Shown here: positions 26,841-42,479 of the stretch, piece by piece
Layout of the letters: every line of letters begins with the position of its first letter
Position numbering within the stretch: the stretch's first letter is position 1
Origin: Anoplolepis gracilipes
Lineage: Eukaryota; Arthropoda; Insecta; Hymenoptera; Formicidae
DNA length: 64,000 nt
Direction: 5' to 3'
Assembly: GCF_047496725.1 (NCBI RefSeq)
Contig: NC_132972.1
Span: forward strand, 1,664,501-1,728,500
Notes under the pieces: generated by a model
Told to the model about the DNA's origin: nothing
The model's input: only the letters and a program-made list of their open reading frames with translations
Databases searched by the model: none
Translations under genes and position numbers: made by a program

Positions 26841-27369
26841 ATCTGTCTTTACGTTGTACGGTCGGCCGAGTGCAAATGATCTAAACAAATAAAGTCTATG
26901 ATTTACAAAAAAAAAAATCACTTTTCATATAAATATCGTTCTCCCCTGTGTCGCGTATCACAGATTCCATCGTTTTCGTTATTAACAACATTTTCATCGC
27001 GATGAAATCTGGGATACAGCGACTAGGACTGTCGCTCCTTCCTGGGAGCGCGAACGTATGGCTCGGCCGTACATACTGCTGAAAAATTACAGTTCATTAA
27101 ATCGATATGAGATCGTTTTGGTATGATAATCCCGGCCATTAGCTTTTAATCCGCGAAACACAAATCCTTCTTTCGGTATCTCGGTAAACGTGTGTACTGG
27201 ACAGAGCTCCGATTAATAATCCCGAGGAGCGATCGTCGTGCTTCGATGGGGTCCCGCGAATAACGGGACTACCAAACCTCCCGATCGCTCGCGTTAACTG
27301 GCCCGCCCGTCGAATCGATCGAAAGTCCGGTTGTACCTAATCTGAATTCCCGAATGACAATTATCACGA

Positions 27370-27480
27370 ACGCATATATATATATATAATATTATATATA
27401 TAGATATATATATATATAGATATTATAATATTTATATAATATATTATATATATTATATATATATATTATATATATATATG
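27370..27480. repeat. TA-rich low-complexity tract
   Basis: About 110 bp almost wholly A/T in alternating TA units, with many self-complementary stretches. Confidence 0.85.
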
Positions 27481-27540
27481 CACGTTTGCAGTGGCTCTTC
27501 AAATGAGATGCGTTTACAACTCGACAAGGTATCGACGGTT

Positions 27541-27544
27541 CTCT

Positions 27545-27601
<57 letters not shown>
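27541..27601. repeat. (TC)n microsatellite
   Basis: About 60 bp of nearly pure TC. Arg-Glu repeat frames on the opposite strand are artefacts of this tract. Confidence 0.95.
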
Positions 27602-30600
27602 CCCCGAGCGTGAACGGAGAGCCGGCAATGATCAAAGATATTTGCAAATATTTCGCGCATGACGTCCGAAAGCAACGATGAAATACATCTGGAACGATGG
27701 GGGGTCTCTGTTGCTTATCGTTGACGGGGAATATCTATTAGCTTAGGCTGTGCGTGGTAATAGGACCACGACGCGCGATCTCGAAAATCTTCAGGCTGCC
27801 GATTAAATGCGATCCTATATTGTATATTGTACAGTGTCCCAAGCCGTTGCAACGGGAGGGGATTTGACTAAATAATATTGACATTAACATTGCAAGAGTA
27901 ATACATATTATATTTTGTAACGTTCAATGTTTGTCAGTCACAGTCGTCCAGATCGAAGTGACGGATTAACAGCGATATTTTTGCCGATCGAACGTTAGAG
28001 CAATACAAAAATGTATTTCGATTGATCGATCGCTTCGAACAGGACAACAGGATGTATGTTGATACGTATTCGTATGAAATAAACCTGAGGTATATTTAAG
28101 TCTGTAAAGCTTTCGTTACGAATGTTTTAAACTTTGTATATATTCCACCCTCCCTCCCTCCCACCCTTATTTCGCTTGTATCGCTCGTCTTTCTTCTTGC
28201 ATAAGATTTTTCCTTTCTCGCTCGTTTTTTTTTTTTTTTTTTTTTTTATTAGAGAATATTTGGCATACGTAATGGCACAGTTATAATAAGAACTTGTACT
28301 TTTGTTTACATTCGCAAAGTGCCATCCCATGTAAGGTATCCGCCAAAATTCTCTTCAACGCGACAGCTGTCCAGATAGTTTCTAGCACGACTAGCTGTCG
28401 ACTCTAGCTATCATTGTGCACGGGGATCAGCAATAATTCATATACGAACCTTCTCCGAGACCCATCGGGATTTTATTGCCAAATATATGACAGATACAAA
28501 TTCGTGTAGCGATTTCGCACATTTTTTTTTTTTTTAAGAGCGAGGCTTAAACGATCAGCTAAAGACTGTATTATTATTATCGCGAAATATATTAGATGAT
28601 ATAATGCATTATTATTTGTCATTTCGTCAATGATTTAAATTGGCGATTGATTCAATGTTTTCTTTTTCATCCGTCTATATAGTACATTCAGTGTCATATA
28701 TGCCTTCATATCTGAAGTCCACTTTCACATATCGTATCTGGATATTTGAACATATTATGTAATTAGTAATTAAAAATTCAAAATTATCTCTTTGTCCCAA
28801 TTAATTTAATATTGTGTGTGTATAATTTGGTATCTATTTTTTAATGCTAAATTTATAATCTTTCACACATACACACACAGGCATCAGATATTTACAACCG
28901 CCAAACTATCAGGCACAATTTTGAACCACAGTGTATGCACTGCATACGATGCATTTAATCGAGAGATACTTAACATCAGAAGTAAAGATATACATGACTC
29001 CAAATGTACAATCAAAGATATGAATAAAAATAAATACAAAAAAATGAAGTTAAAAAGGATTAAAATAGTATATCTCAACAAACATTTTAATAGTTTAATA
29101 GTTTAGTTAGCGAGAAAATATTTTATGTAGTACTTTAAAAATTTTTTTCAAAATAATAAATCTTTACAAAAATGTTCTACGACAAAAACCGTGTACGTAG
29201 AAACAATTTCTCTTCAACATTATCAACTTCAATGTTACCGCCGCACTTTTATAACGTTATATATGTATTACACGCGTACAGATTGCACAGAGTATAACCA
29301 CGACGGAAAAATTATGCTAATAACTAAGTATTTAAGTGATAGTATCACTCTCTTTCTTTAGCAGTTTCCGTTTTAGATATTGTCCTTGGTAAGACTGTCG
29401 ACATAATCGAGCGTAACAATTTTGATCGCAGAAGGGAACCTACATGGACGGCAATTACTTTCTATGCTATCTGTACTTGTATGTTAACGTTTTCATTTTG
29501 CGAGTATTTTATGTACATGATTCTCTATATCATTGTGTGTGAATATCATCATGCTATCTGTGTAAAAATTTTTAACATGATCAGCACCTATCAACAGTGC
29601 AATTAGTGCTCGCGTATAAAAAAACGCTGTGATAATTCTCAATTGTGTATACTATTTCATAAATTCAAACGCGATAAAATTCGAAAGAATGCACATTTCG
29701 ATATAATCAGCCGCATCTTATATTGCACAGTATCGAATTTAGAGAGGTAAAAATTAAACTTTTCTGTGCGACGACAACATTACGTGTTAAATAACGCAAT
29801 CGCTGTTATTGATAATTTTCAAAAATGGTTTCAGAGCGATTTTTTTTAAATATAGATACAATGATATTAATAAAAATCGAGAAATACTGACAACGCGATG
29901 TTTATGATTTTGAACACAAAGGTACCGATATACCTTTACGAGAATTATTCGTTTCTTTTTGAGTTATACTCTCAAATCATAATTTGAGTGCATTTTGTCG
30001 ATAGAATATAAATTATATAACATTTCATTATGCTGATAAAATCTAAATCTCATGACGTTATCATTAATAAACAATATTAATATACTAATCCTTAGTACAT
30101 TAAATTCAATAATTATACAAAACAAGGGTTGAAATATACAAGATAATACACATAATATACATAAGACGTAATATACACGATAAATATACTAAAGAATGAA
30201 CATCTATCGGGAAATTGGAAGAAACTTTTATTGTGGCGAATATGTATGTGTCGCTTTTAATTATTTTTTACCATTTAATATATGGTATCTAATGCGACGT
30301 CTCACCGTGATTTTCTTCCATAAAATATGAAATACTTCTGTCATTTATTGCATTAAAACATTAAGAATTTTGACTTTTCGCAACTGTATTTGGTTATAAT
30401 GTCAGAAATTAAAAATTATACAAATATTATTTCGTACAGTATGTTGAAATAAATTAGTTTTTTTCGTATATCGTCAATAAATAATAATATAATAATTATA
30501 TAAACAACTAATATTAATAAATAATGTATTAATTTTATGTAACTGTAATTAGAAATATGAATATAATTATAAATTAATATATAACTATAATTGAATAAAT

Positions 30601-32562
30601 AATGAATTTTATCTTGTACTGTGTACTGTATGAAACAAATTAATTTTCTCGTCACATATCATTAACATATAAATAGCTATAAATCATTATCTATTGTTAT
30701 CCATTTTTACTAGAAAAGTAGGGCACGTGTAAATTAAATTATTCATTTGAGGAGGAATAAATACAAAAAAACCTCTAATAAATCATATTTCCACTACATA
30801 TGTGAATGTGTCTTGTGACATATGAAAAAATATCTTTTATGTAAAGTGCAAGAGTAAAAGAATATGAATTGATATGAATTTTCGTTTCTGACATTATAAT
30901 CCAATATAGTAGCTGTAAGGAGGAGTCTTTAAGCGATGTTGAATCCTTTTAAAACATACTATTTACTTGCAAAAATTCAATCTGTCAAATCCGTCAATAT
31001 ATATAAAATTTGCAAGTATATTCATTGGATATTACTCTATTAGAAATATTATCGAGATCAAATATTTCAAAATAATCGATTCAAATGAATTAATCGTTCC
31101 GCGAACGGCCCAAAGCGAGAAAGGGGTATAAGAAATGATGTCACATCGTTCTTTGCGCGCACGATTATGATGTGTGTGAATCGAATATATATATATATAT
31201 ATATATATATACGAGTGTGTCATCTAGAGCGAGACCTTCACTAGATCTTAAAAGATCGATCGATTCAACTGCGTAGCCTACCCCAATATGCGCGTGCAGC
31301 TCCTTTGTTGGCGAACACGGTCTTAGGTCGTCGGAAGGCTAAGAAGGCTAAGCCCGGTATACGGCAACGCATGCCGTGCAACATATAATGCCTCTCTAAC
31401 GTGCGAGAGAGGTTTGAACAACAATTTTTGAATTATTTATCTGGCAGTATAATTGGTGTATAAAATTTTGGTTTCTCTTTTTTTTTTCTCTCTCATTTCT
31501 TCACGCCTTTACCCATCTTTGCGCTTTCCTGTTCGATTCGCGGCACAGATCCGATAAATTTAGATAGAATATCACAATTAATAGTTCCGTGTTTTTTTTT
31601 TTTTTTTCACGCGACACTTTTCAACTTGCCTGTCTGCGTTCTTTTTTAGCATTGAACATCGGTCAGACCGAACATCGATTCGATAGTCTTTCCTTCGTTC
31701 GTTAAATTCGATCGCTCGTTCCTCAGGGATCGATGTCCCTGAGGTTCAACATAACGCCCTTAGTTCCGTCATTACCGAGAGCGCGTCACGGTTGCGCTCC
31801 TGGCGGAAGAAGGAAGATCTATTGCAATGACCTAAGAAACGGTTCGGGAACCGGCGCTTCGAAGAACATACATGCTCACTCCGAGTGTGAGTGCGTATCT
31901 CATATACGTACCGAACCAAAAGGTTCTCTTTGTCAGGCGGGGGTTGGGAGCGGGGCTGTATTTCACTTTTCTGAGAACGCAAAGAATGCAACAGTCTAAA
32001 GTCGCCTCGCTCCGCACGCCAATTATTCGCTACCTATTAATCGAAAAGTCCCTCGTTACGGCTAAGGGACCCGGTCGGAGTTTGCCAAGTGCACAACACG
32101 AACGGGCAGAAATCGTTCAGATAAACCTTTCATCGTTTCCTCTATGAGTTGATTATTCTGAGAAAGATGTTACATCACACGAATATCGGCCGTTAGAACC
32201 ATCCGCCAACCGTCATTGTAGAGTGACGTTTGTGTCTTTGAAAATTTGTACCTGTCCTCTCGACGAATGCGACGACAGAAAACAAAGTGGAAAACAAGAG
32301 GAAGAGGTGCTGGTTTGAGCTTTGCTTTCTTATGAGTGGTAATGGTGAAATAATATCTCATAGACAACGCTTTCGCTATAACCGGCAATAAAAGGGCGGT
32401 CTCGTGTTCCAAATCGTGGAAGCCTTTTCAACGCTTCGCTTTCTTTGACGATGATTGGCATTTGGCAGTTGGTATTAATGTTCAACGTAGCATTGGCAAA
32501 CTCTGAGGTCGACTCGACAAGGGTTTCCGCCCACGGACGTACGAACGGGGCGGACGCTTGGC

Positions 32563-35500
32563 CTATTCGCTGCAAAAACGGGTGCAGGCTTTCTTCCACC
32601 TGCACTGAGTGCACCAAAGATCGCGTGAATCCATACCGTAGATCTTGCGACACTTTTTAACATCGCTGCGCGTTCGTCGGGGGGAGGACGGCTTGCCCGT
32701 GGACGCTGTCATGTTTTGTTGGTGACACGCTTGCAATGGCCGCGGGGACAATTTGATGTGCTTATTGGGCGTACCCTGAAATAGAAAGGAGAAACGTAAA
32801 TTTAATAATGGTCGTTTGATATTTTTTATATTTTTGAGTTTACAGCTAAATGCGCGATTACCTACCGGCGATTGTGAAATCGTAAACGCGTTGTTCGGTT
32901 CCCTGACACCAACTATCACGTTCTCGATGTAGGAGCTACTCGTGGTAGGAGCCGCCTCAAGACGAAGCTGCTTCTGATATTCTGGATCTTCGTGCGGTGG
33001 TCTCGCCATGTCTCGGTGAGACATTGTAGGAGGCGAGCTCATATGATCCACAGCAACTTCTTGATAATAGAATTCCTCCTCGTGAACGGACATATCATCT
33101 TCGCTGTCGCACCCCTTGGATTTTTTTGGACTACAAAACAAATACTATTTTGATTAGTATGCTTTATTTTATAGATGAATTTATTGATTGAGAAAGATTA
33201 TCTCGCAAGAAAGATTTAACCATCGCGAAGATTATATCATTTCTGATCGACGCGTCTTTATTTGCAATTATTACATATATATAAAAATACAAACTTGTAC
33301 GTTATCGTTTCATTTATTGTTAGTGTCAACAATGCTTGAAATTAAAATAGTGCGTTAAAAGCTGGGCTGAGGTTTTTCAAAGAGCACATTTGTTAGCGAA
33401 CACTACAGTCTTACGATGATAATGTCAACAGTTTTTTTCGCTGCGTCTGAGACTATAGCTTGAGTGCGCTTTTCCTTCGTCTTCATAACGCAAGATAACG
33501 CGTTTTACGCACTAGGCGTATTATATCAAGAATATTAGCTTACCCCAGATGTGACTGGCGCACATGTTCTTCAATGAGTGCGACGCTCGCTTTGATTTCC
33601 AAGCAGCCTGGCCAAGTGCACTTGAAAACCACCGCCGCATTTGCCTGCAAATAGAAAGATGACAGTCGTTAATGATCATCGATAAGAACTATGTGTATAG
33701 GAATGAGTATAGGAGAAGCTAGCGACAGGTTTATATGTGAGAGTATTTGACGAAAGAGGGTAACTGAGACGGCTACGATTTTGCCACACAATCCTGTTTT
33801 ACGTCATTCTATAATACGCCAATCGGCGCGTCGTAATATAACTCGCGCGTGGGCACAAGTTGACGCAGGGCTGCCGTAACCATTGAGTTGAATGGACGAT
33901 AGCCATCAGCAACTCGTCCTCTGACAATGAAATGCCACGACCTTTCCTTCTTTTATTTACTTTACCGCATAAAAAAATAAAATAACTATTCTTTTTGTTT
34001 TTTGTTATTGAAATTATTAAAATTTTAAATATTTACGCTTTGTTACCCCTTAAGTCTACATTCGTTTACGTCATTTATTTTGTTGTAATATCATTATCGC
34101 ACAAAACAACTCTCTCTTTCTTTTTCCCAGCATATGTCCCAGTCATAATGTTAATTTCCTCCTGTCATTCTTCTGTGACACGTCGAATTCCGAATTACTC
34201 CTTTTTTTTATATTTTAATCATCTTCGAAAGGAATTCTCGTGACGCGCTCGGACAATTGTACGTAGATAATGTGTCATGTGACTAATTTGCGAGCAGCAA
34301 GTGTCTTAAGACGGCCCTGCGTCGAAGTCACGCCAAGCCAAGCCGCCGGAGAGGAAAATCGATGCGCGCGGCAGCGGCAGCCTCGCCGCGCGCACGTTTC
34401 TTTGTTTACATCGGCTGGCCGCCGGCGCCGCACCGGTCACGACGATACGGTGTCACGTGGTATTGATCCAGGAGAGGAATACAAGCCCCCCCTCCGCCCT
34501 CGCGCGCGTGGACCACGCGGTATCCGATGATCACGTGCATTGGACGCGCGAAGGACAGCGACGCGCGAGGGATTGACATTTTCGAGCGCGAAAGGCTCCG
34601 CGTGCGCATCTATTATATGTAATCATTTTCTATCCGAACGACGATCGTACCCGGATCTCTTATTCTCGATGAACGGTTCAGCACAAAATCGTTCAACTGC
34701 ATGCTCAGCAATTGCAACCGAGTATAAACAGTTAATCGAAATGTGTGCTACCTTTACAACGTGCATTTTTCAATCGATAAAATTTCGCTGAATTTGTATT
34801 TTGTATTTTTAGACACATGTGCGAAAGTAATCTTTATGCATATTTATTTATATAATGTCTCTCAAAGACTTCTATATTTGCTTTGAAATTTATGAATTTT
34901 ATAATATATCAATGTAAAATTTGACAGCTAATGGAGAATGTGTGTGTTTATAGAGCTAATCATATATTAATGATCTTATGGATTATATCGGTGAGCCCAC
35001 GGATATTTTTCAATGTAACAGCATTTGAATTAAAAAATTCAATCACGGCCTCGTTAATGCGCCGTAGGAAAGAAAACGCTTCTTCAAAGTACTGCGAATT
35101 AATAAGCTTACGGTGAAACTATATTCTTTCAACTACGCATTTGCGCGATAGCACATCGTCGATCGTTCAATATCTAGCTAACGAATACATGAATATTTAC
35201 GAGTGATTTTACACACTTGAGGTACATCTTGGGAACCGTGCGATCGCCGCCGATCGTCTCGTTGAAATCTGCACGACTCGACTTACTCGCCTCCCTTCAA
35301 TTCCCACGCGGTATAATACAGGATGAAAAATAACGACGTAGATAGCGAGGATGAGGGGGGGGGGGGGAGGGGGCGGGGGCGGCAAAGTGTCCGCGCATCT
35401 CTTCAAGAGACAAGACGCAACTAAATGAGAACACGATTTGTTCAGCAAGTTGGCGAGTTTCAAGGATTTCGATAGGTGCAGTGACATCAGTCGCGAAATG

Positions 35501-38063
35501 GGAATACGTCGTATCGTGTACCGCGCGAGAGTATACCGGGTGACGCCGCGGCAAAAGGGCAAGCGAGCGAAGAGCGCTAGAAGGCGCGGGCCGATAAGAG
35601 CGTATCGATATCGCGTTTGACTAAAAGACGCGACTGACAGGTAAGAAGGTTGAAATGGGTGGAGGTCAGCTTCGCGACGGCTAGTAAAAACCTTGGTAGG
35701 GTGACAGTGACATCATCTCCGAAACGGTACACGGCCGGGTACACGGCGCATGGCGTGGCGCAGCCACTGCCGAGGTCACAGACCTACGCCGGTCGGCAGG
35801 CAATGCTCTCTCTCTCCCTTTGCCTTGCCCATGCCTTGGCAAGTTGGTTTGGCGTGCTCCGGAGAACTTCGCAGCAGTCCTTCCCCCTATCACTCCCTTT
35901 TCTCCCCTTTCCTCTTTACGACTTTTAGAATACGACGGGGTAATTCCGATAGCATTAGTCTAGAGGGCACCATGCGTTCTGACGAGTGTCTTTATGTGCA
36001 CGATAGCAGGTACTGATCTCAAAATCAGAGCGCAAATCTATTTTCTTCCTCTTTTTCTCTCTAATCTTCTTTTTTTTTTATCAAAAAATATATAAAGATG
36101 TATCTTTTTTATATAAAAAAAAATATCTCAAGCTGTTGTTCTTTATTAAATCATGGACAAATTTATTATCCATTAATCTCTATTAATCCATTAATTTTTA
36201 ATTTAAAATATTCATATATTCGGTTTGTTATTTATCTATCCTATTTATGGAAAGCGTCTAGTAAAAGACAATAAATATTCGGGAATAAGAAACGCACGAC
36301 GAGATATTTCTTGTGCATCGCGTTGCACATGACATTGTCTATGACGCGTGCGAAAGACAGCATGCTATCATAAAATTCAATTGGAAGGTGCCCCAGCACC
36401 GATACGTCAAAGAGAATCACATGACAAAGGAAAAAATCGGTAGTAGCGTATATTTTTATTCGCGGTAGATAGGTAGGTAGGTAGGTAGGTAGGTAGGTAG
36501 AGAGGCGCAATATAAATCTGGCGGAGCCATCTCCCGCGTTCGCGCGCGCGAATATCATCGCGCGCTCTTCCGAGTACGCGGGGATGAGTAAGCCAACGCA
36601 GGGTTGCCGTGACGCGCGCGATGAACAACTCGGCGCGGCGCGGCGCGGCGTGGCGTTTCGTGGGCGCATCGCGTGCGATACGATGTTGCCGACGATAGAG
36701 ATGGCTGCTCGGACCCGTTGGGGATGCACACGCATGGCATGGCCTAGCCGGCCGGTCGGAGCTCGGAGCGCGCGCACCGAGCGGGCGAGAGGACGAGGCC
36801 ATCCACCCTGCCGACGCTCGTTCACGCGAAGTATACCGCGTCCTTCCCCCTACTCTTCCCGTCACTTTTGTGAACTGCGCAACAACGTGCGCGCGCGCGC
36901 GCGAATTCGCGTACGTGTGCACGCGCACGTGTCTGTGCGTGAAGATCTCCGCAAGCGTCGTAAATAAAAATTACGCACGTGTTACGTACTCGCGTGAAAC
37001 GCATCTTTTCCGCGCGCGTGTCTCTTTAAAGCGTTTGACAAGCGACGCGTGAACGTTGTTAAATCGTTTCGAAGCAGAAGCGACCGATGACGAACTCGGT
37101 GTGATTCGCCTCGTAGGAATGCGTGCCTCAAAGTCAACGCCCCGAAGTTTATTAGACCGAATGGATTTCAAATCGATCGTGCGTGCGGATCGAGCGAAAG
37201 AATTTCACTTTCTTCGCAATTTTGTTTATTCATTCGATTATATCGATGAGCAATCGGAATTTGCGTGCATCTAGGTCGGTGTGCGCGCACACCGAGCGTG
37301 CCCCGATGACAGCGAAGGCCGTGCCATGCACATTTAGAGGTGCGTGACGTTTAACGGCGGTTTGCGAGCTGCAAATTCGCGCGTGGTCAACGTTGTTACA
37401 CGTAGCTCTGCGCGGGCGCAAAAATCGATTCTAAACTATGTATACGCTGCAACAGCTTGCTTTTTCGCGCGGCTCTCGCTTTCTCCGCGCTCTAGCCGAC
37501 CTCTTTCGCGTCGAGTCATCGGCTACTCTACAAAGGTACGCGCGCTATATTTTCCTACATCGTGTACGTCTATACCTTCTTTCCTTTCACATGACTACTG
37601 AAATTTTCACACCAAGACTGTTCTTCATTTTAACCATCGTGGCAGATAAAAAGATTTATCGACTTTGACATCAATTTCATTTGCTTAACATCATATGTAT
37701 AAATGTCTGAATAATATCATTTAAACAAGAATTAATTTGCATTTTTTTATGTCACACATACATACACTTTTCGCTTTAATATAGAACGCTTAAATGTTTC
37801 ATATTTATTTTAATCTTATTTAAGTAAAAAAATTTTTTTGCCACTATCAAAAATCGTTGCCGTATCATCTGCAAATAACGATATTCTGCATGTACCGTTT
37901 TGTGTACACATTTTGACGTCACTAGCTGCTGACTCTGCCGTCAGACCCCATTTCGGGACCACGCGATAGGTTTCACAGACAGGGATGTATCGTGCGGCGA
38001 GAGAAGAAGAAGAGAGAGAGAGAGAGAAAGAGAGAAGGAGAACGCAAGAGAATTGGCGAATAA

Positions 38064-38119
<56 letters not shown>

Positions 38120-38480
38120 CCAGAGTCACTGGAGAAAAGTGGGGGGCCGGGTAACGCCCGGGAAACCAAAACAAACCGGACTTCTGTGTGTTGGCGCGTA
38201 CGACGCGCGTCGATCCGTGGCGTGTGGTGAGGGTCGGACGTTGACCCTTCGTCGCACACTCAAGTCTCACGCACAGAGTATACGGGGTATACGGGGTGGC
38301 GGGAGAAAAATCTACGGGTTTGTTGTGGGACCTTCGTAGCGGCGGCGGCGGCGGCGACGACGGCGGCGGCGACGACGAAGACGATAGCGATAGCGATGGC
38401 AGACAGAGATGAGAGACGCCGTAATAAGGAGTAGAAAATTTCAGAATATGGCGCAAACGAGGATGATAGGGAGGAATCTG

Positions 38481-38521
<41 letters not shown>

Positions 38522-40238
38522 CTTCTAAATGAAGAGAGAAGGAGAGGGGATTGACCGCAGCGAGAGAGAAGCGGAGGAGCCACGTGTGATGCAGCAGGTA
38601 CGATAAAGGCCGGTTGTGTGGCTTCGATGTCGTCGAGGGATCGTGCGCGAGCTTTTCGAGGGCGGATAGATGAAGTGCGAAATAGTTTCACGATATATAA
38701 AAATGCGTCAAACCGGATAACCCATATCTTCGAACGTTTCCAAAATGCTTCCGTTTTGTATTCGATTTTATTCCGAGTATATATTCGAGAAAATGTCGCG
38801 ACAGACACGCGACAAAAATTGCATTGTTCGGAGGATTTTGGTAATCGAGCGATCCACGTGATCTGTGTAACAACGGCAAGGGAGAACAAAAGCCCGGCAT
38901 TTTCCCGTCGAATGACGCGGTCGTAAAGTAGCGAGCTGGAAAAAAGCACGCTCAGCTGGGACACGTCGCAACACGCGATTCGGTGCAATTTACAAGGAAG
39001 AACCGAGGTCGTCGACACGGGGGAGAGAGAGACGGAAAGAATCGTTTCAAATATACGTAGGGAAGCGAGGAGAGGGTAGTAGGCACCCGTGAGTCACGAC
39101 GGGATTCTCTACCAGAGGATGTTCGACGCATTTAATATGCTACTTTTCGTCGTATCCGGAAGAACGGAAAACACTCTTTAGCCACATAAGGCCTATCGTT
39201 AGTCAACCTTTACTATCTACTTTCCTTTTTAAATACGTTTAAGATTGAAAAATATAATCTGTTTACATTTATCTATTGCTCCGATAGAGATAGCAACCGG
39301 AAACTTTGATACAAAATGCGTACAATATTCGAGATATGAATGTCAACGGATGCAATTTGTAATAACTTTCTAATTTTATAATTATATGAATATCGTTTAC
39401 TAATTTAATAAGATCTTTAAACAAAATCTATTCTCAAATTTAATCCCCAAAACAAATGTATTTTCTTTCACTTCACTCGAGACACAAAAGAGGATATAAT
39501 CAATATTTGTATTTTTCATTCATTAAACGCGCGATTGAAATTGCGCCGCTCGCAGTTTCCGTCTCTTATCGATATTTACATTCCGCCAGTGCGTTGCTTC
39601 TTTATTTTTCTCTTTCCCCAAAGTACAATGGCATCCGGTAGGCCTTTCGGCGGCACGAGCAGCGGCATAGCCATCGTGATGGTGCAACCGTCGAAGAGGA
39701 GAGGTGAATACCAACATTGTTACTGCGTTGCAGCCACAAAGGAATTTCCATATCAGGCCCGAATTCACAAGATTTTCGCAAAGAACATCTCGCCCTTAAT
39801 TAATCGCATAACTTTCCGATCCAGCGATATATATATATATATATCTCCTCTTACGCCGTCTCGCCGGCATTTCCAGACACGTGCGAAAATTTTCAACGTT
39901 GCATCTCGCGGCCGGCCATTGTGTGTTGGACTTTATGAAGGTCAGCGCCGTGTCCGTCGCTGAGAAGGCTGCTAGGCGATGGTTGCCCGATGCTCACGAG
40001 CAGAAGAATCGTGCGACTGCGACGCGTGCGAGCGAGAGGAGCAAGAGAGACAAAGAGTGAACGAGGGAGAGGAGGATAACGCGAAATGTTGAGAGTTGAG
40101 AGAAGCGGCGGCGCGGGAGGAACGGCCGCGCCTGCGCAGATGCGTTGTTTACGTCGCCGGTTTGCAGCATGGACCCCGCGGCCCGCGGCCCCGCTGGCAT
40201 CTTGTTGAAATGGTGGAGGATGCCCGTTCAGCGAGCCC

Positions 40239-40311
<73 letters not shown>

Positions 40312-42436
40312 GAACGTAGAGAACCGATGGGAGAAAATGAGAAGTGACGCCGAACGAGGACGATGCACTTTGCGAACCGAGATACCTTGAGCCTCTCTAG
40401 ACTATATCGATATATAGCTCGAAAAAAAATATCATATAATATTGCGTGTCCCTTTTTTTTGCATTTTTTCAATTAAATTCGCGATCATTTCGAATTTAAA
40501 TGCTCCATATTTCGATATCTATTTTGATGCAATTTAAAATTTTAAGCGTGTGATCAACGTTTCTGAAACCAGGCAAAGTATACGCAAAAGTACAACGCGA
40601 ATCCAGCGAAAACACGGTGAAAGGTAGAAAGTTGAGAGAGTGAGACGCGTTACATGTGTGACAATTGTGAGAACGGTTGTAAGCGTGATTCGATGTCGCT
40701 CTCGTGCGTTTTTGCACTGACAATGAATAAAATTTCACGCGCTGAGGAGGTGTCCTCGTGAGATTCCCAGAAACCTATCGCTACTAATTGTATCTTGCAC
40801 GATATATGCGTTTTAAATGGCTTAATTAGTAAATTGAAATGGTTCGGAGTAGTATCGCAGTTACTGATATGCATTAAACGTTTATCGAATGAAATACAAG
40901 TAGTCAACTCGCGTTATCTTTAAATCGCATCTGTTTATTTATATTCGCATGCGCGCGATTTAATTTAGCACATAAAAAGAGAGAGATACGCGAAAGAGGA
41001 AATTGCTGTGACGGGCAGAGATTTTCACGGGACGCTTAAAATCCGATATCCCAAACCGCACGCGTTCAATTTTTTTTTCCGTTTTTTATTCAAGACTGCA
41101 TATTGTCGTTTATGCACATTTAATATCGGCACGGTCGGGCCTCGTTAAGCAATAAACCAGCCCTCCCGCTTCGTCTCCCTGTCTACCTATCTCGAGATAC
41201 ATCTGGTAGTACCGTTTGGATGCTGAAAATACGATTTAAGCATCGGCGACAATCGTAATTAATCTTTAATTGCTATATGGTACATATTCACCGTTAACCA
41301 CTGTCCTTTCAAACGTGAACGGATGTCGAACAATTTCTCGGTACGATAAATGGAATATTAATATACACGATATAAAAACGTTAAAATAAACGAGATTTCC
41401 TTTCCGAGGATACATAATCCTCGGTTATTAATCTTTTAAACTTTATGCGCGACGTTGATAATCTGTTTATTCATACAAGTGTTTTTTATATTATTAGAAA
41501 TGTATAATAAATTTTCCATTTTCAGTTATATTTATTCTGAAGATTATTATAGATTGTTATCATTATAATTTTGTTACTGAATATTTTATTACTTTTTATT
41601 TATCTTTTCTATTATAATGAATATAGAAATTAATAAAATTATATATTAAAATTTCATAATTTTTGTAAAGAAAATCCAGGGTGGATTGATTAGGAAAAAA
41701 TTAATAAAACTAATAATTACGATATTGATTGTTACATTGTACATTGCTGTATCCAACATTAACGTTATAAATGTACGCGCCGTTATGGGTTGACTGTATG
41801 TAATTCATGCGCTAATTGAGCTCACGTTGCAGTTTTAATATATGCGTTGCATTAATGAGAAATTGAAGCCGTTACTGTTACCAATTTTCGTACTCGCGTC
41901 ATGTCGATCGGCGCAGTTAAAGTCGTGTATTTTTTTCAAGAATAACTACGCACGCAGAAAGAAAGGAGGAAAGAAAGAAAGAGAAAGAGAAATATTTATT
42001 CGAGCATGCTTATCGGTGAGGCGGCAAAACGCGAACGCGTGTTGTTTCCAAACTCGACGGATGTTCCGATTCGACGCGTCGGTCGTATCGGGCAAGAAAA
42101 GTTCAATAACCGCCACAAGGTCACGCGGCTAATTTTATTGCGTAAAAAGAGAACCGGTGCTCGATGCGCTAGCGAACTTTTGGTTCGTCCGATTATCTCT
42201 CGCATGCACGATAAAAATTTCTGCAAGTCTGATGGCAATGTTTTGATAATCAATATTGTCCGCCGTTAATTTTTGCCGAGTCCTTATTTCCTTGTTTGTT
42301 TTCATTATAAGTGAAAATATAACTTTAACTTTTCTTAGCCGGTATCATTAAAATTTTATCAACATTTTGATGAAACCTGTGTGAATTTTTTATATGCAAT
42401 TATGCAATTATGTAACTCTAATATTGTTATAAAAAC

Positions 42437-42479
<43 letters not shown>

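Larger units (their letters stand above)
22878..32562. other. 9.7-kb region without recognisable genes; probable long 3' UTR of the Glut4EF-like gene plus intergenic DNA
   Basis: Reading all frames gives only short, unrecognised or low-complexity frames. The part next to 32,562 (about 31,240-32,560) has higher GC than the surroundings and directly follows the zinc-finger gene's stop, so it is the best candidate 3' UTR. The part just upstream of 22,877 should hold the CEP295-like promoter, including a duplicated AGGAACGGC at about 22,960-22,980. No tRNA or rRNA was seen. Confidence 0.45.

Noticed and set aside
32563..33141. Uninterrupted 192-codon reading through the last two zinc-finger exons
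   Set aside because: The 90-base stretch between them reads through in frame but has a GTAGGT donor and a TTTCAG acceptor and translates to non-family residues, so it is better read as a short in-frame intron; occasional retention is possible.
36241..36928. Two overlapping minus-strand frames of 170-194 codons
   Set aside because: Arg/Ala/Pro-rich translations of a CpG-rich patch and the TAGG microsatellite, with no family resemblance or splice-phase fit to the Glut4EF-like exons.
37816..39018. Several long minus-strand frames with Ser-Leu repeats
   Set aside because: They are translations of (GA)n/(TC)n and GGC repeats and overlap each other in different frames.
40096..40472. Tyr-Ile repeat frames on both strands
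   Set aside because: They are the (TA)n microsatellite read in coding frames.
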